Positions 4,368 to 5,063 of a stretch of DNA of 5,063 nucleotides are shown here, one piece after another; the first letter of the stretch is position 1; every line of letters begins with the position of its first letter. A program made the position numbers and the translations under genes. The stretch is from Methanimicrococcus sp. GTDB taxonomy: Archaea > Halobacteriota > Methanosarcinia > Methanosarcinales > Methanosarcinaceae. The stretch spans positions 1-5,063 of the forward strand of contig WRDC01000093.1 in the NCBI GenBank assembly GCA_009783635.1. Direction: 5' to 3'. A model generated the notes under the pieces. The model was not told where the DNA came from. It did no database searches and saw nothing but the letters and a program-made list of their open reading frames with translations.

Positions 4368-4392
4368 GAAAAATAAAAAGAAAGAGTTAAAA
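4368..4392 (-). terminator. Oligo-T terminator of dapB
   Basis: Immediately after the dapB stop codon the minus strand reads TTTTAACTCTTTCTTTTT, then ATTTTTC. This T-rich run of about 25 nt has no clear hairpin and fits archaeal oligo-U termination. It separates dapB from pgk. Confidence 0.6.
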
Positions 4393-5063
4393 TTACAGGT
4401 TCAAAACATCCGCAACGCTGTAAACCTTTCCTTTCTTTTGGGATTTGATCCACTTGGCGGCCAAAACGACACCGCCCACAAAGATTTCGCGGGTGTGAGC
4501 CTGATGGCGGAATTCGATGCGTTCGGAATTGCCGATAAACATAACATTATGGTCGCCGATGATGTCGCCGCCGCGAACGGCATGGATTCCGATTTCTTTG
4601 CCGCGCGGGCAGACACCCTCGCGACCGAAAACCATTTCCTTGCCGCCCAAAGATTCGCTGATAATTTCAGCGGCGGTCATGGCAGTACCACTGGGCGCAT
4701 CCTTCTTTTGATTGTGGTGGGCTTCAATGATTTCAATATCGTAGTCGGCGAGATATTTGGTTGCCTCTTTCAAAAGTTTGAAGAAAACATTCACGCCGAT
4801 AGAATAATTGGTTGAAATGACGGCAGCCACGTTGTTTTGAACGATCGCTTCAACGATTTTCGCTCTCTGCTCCTCACTGATACCGGTCGTGCCGATGATC
4901 AAATCAACGCCTGCGGAAGCGGCGGCGGGCGCATTGACGGCAGTCGCCGCGGCAATCGTGAAGTCAATGACAACGTCCGTTTTTGTTTCTTTAAGAACGG
5001 AAACCAAATCTTTGGAATCGGAAACAGGGATTCCGAGTTTTCCGACACGGATAACGTCGCCGA
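4393..5063 (-). CDS. dapB: 4-hydroxy-tetrahydrodipicolinate reductase (5' end outside window)
   Basis: Reduces the DapA product to tetrahydrodipicolinate with NAD(P)H, in the diaminopimelate route to lysine. The visible 222 residues run to the TAA stop and lack the first 30-45 residues, including the glycine-rich nucleotide-binding loop. The frame is open to the window edge, so this is truncation by the window, not a broken gene. In visible numbering the motifs are VVIDFT (30-35), GTTG (57-60), NYSIGVN (85-91), EAHHNQKKDAPSGTA (113-127) and GVCPRGKEIGIHAVRGGDIIGDH (149-171). H115 and K119 correspond to the catalytic His and Lys of the E. coli enzyme (H159, K163). The C-terminal segment FVGGVVLAAKWI is also typical. 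A TTG at 5007 is internal and not the start. dapA would be expected upstream, beyond the window. Confidence 0.96.
   Translation of the reverse strand, partial: GDVIRVGKLGIPVSDSKDLVSVLKETKTDVVIDFTIAAATAVNAPAAASAGVDLIIGTTGISEEQRAKIVEAIVQNNVAAVISTNYSIGVNVFFKLLKEATKYLADYDIEIIEAHHNQKKDAPSGTAMTAAEIISESLGGKEMVFGREGVCPRGKEIGIHAVRGGDIIGDHNVMFIGNSERIEFRHQAHTREIFVGGVVLAAKWIKSQKKGKVYSVADVLNL

Noticed and set aside
4438..4815. Rightward open frame of 125 residues opposite dapB
   Set aside because: It lies wholly within the well-supported dapB gene on the other strand and matches no family.

Overview
The window reads as chromosomal DNA from a euryarchaeon, most likely a methanogen of the Methanomicrobiales (Methanocorpusculum-like). 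The reasons are an archaeal/eukaryotic-type ribosomal protein (S8e), an archaeal-form phosphoglycerate kinase (HQSRPG and STGGGA motifs), a stand-alone AMMECR1-domain protein, tRNA genes without an encoded CCA, TATA-type promoter elements, and GAGG/GAGGG ribosome binding sites. The genus is inferred from the gene set and was not tested by a search.

Layout. 1-272 (-): 3'-truncated small cysteine-containing protein, probably a DUF6951-type family. 273-567: divergent promoter region. 568-957 (+): rps8e, followed by a hairpin/oligo-T terminator. 1033-1124: AT-rich array of five 18-bp tandem units. 1169-1240 and 1343-1414 (-): two near-duplicate tRNA-Arg genes (anticodons CCG and GCG), separated by a palindromic, T-run-rich spacer. 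1459-1783: a large composite inverted repeat made of hairpin modules. 1809-2252 (+): hotdog-fold acyl-CoA thioesterase. 2318-2920 (-): AMMECR1-domain protein. 2938-4188 (-): phosphoglycerate kinase. 4393-5063 (-): dihydrodipicolinate reductase, with its N-terminus outside the window.

How the genes relate. pgk and the AMMECR1 gene are 17 bp apart on the same strand and look like one operon. dapB (lysine biosynthesis) lies upstream on the same strand, but a T-rich terminator and about 200 bp of promoter-like DNA separate it from pgk. The protein-coding genes are housekeeping: translation, central carbon metabolism and lysine biosynthesis.

The unusual content is in the non-coding DNA. Between the divergent tRNA-Arg and thioesterase genes lie two inverted copies of a roughly 110-120 bp element. 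Each copy contains hairpins with GGGGTGCC/GGCACCCC and GGGGTACC/GGTACCCC stems, and the outer ends sit beside the TATA boxes of the two genes. A decayed piece of the same element appears to form the in-frame C-terminal tail of the thioesterase. No defence system, transposase, CRISPR array or clear foreign cargo is visible, so this is an ordinary core region carrying an interesting repeat family rather than a new multi-gene system.
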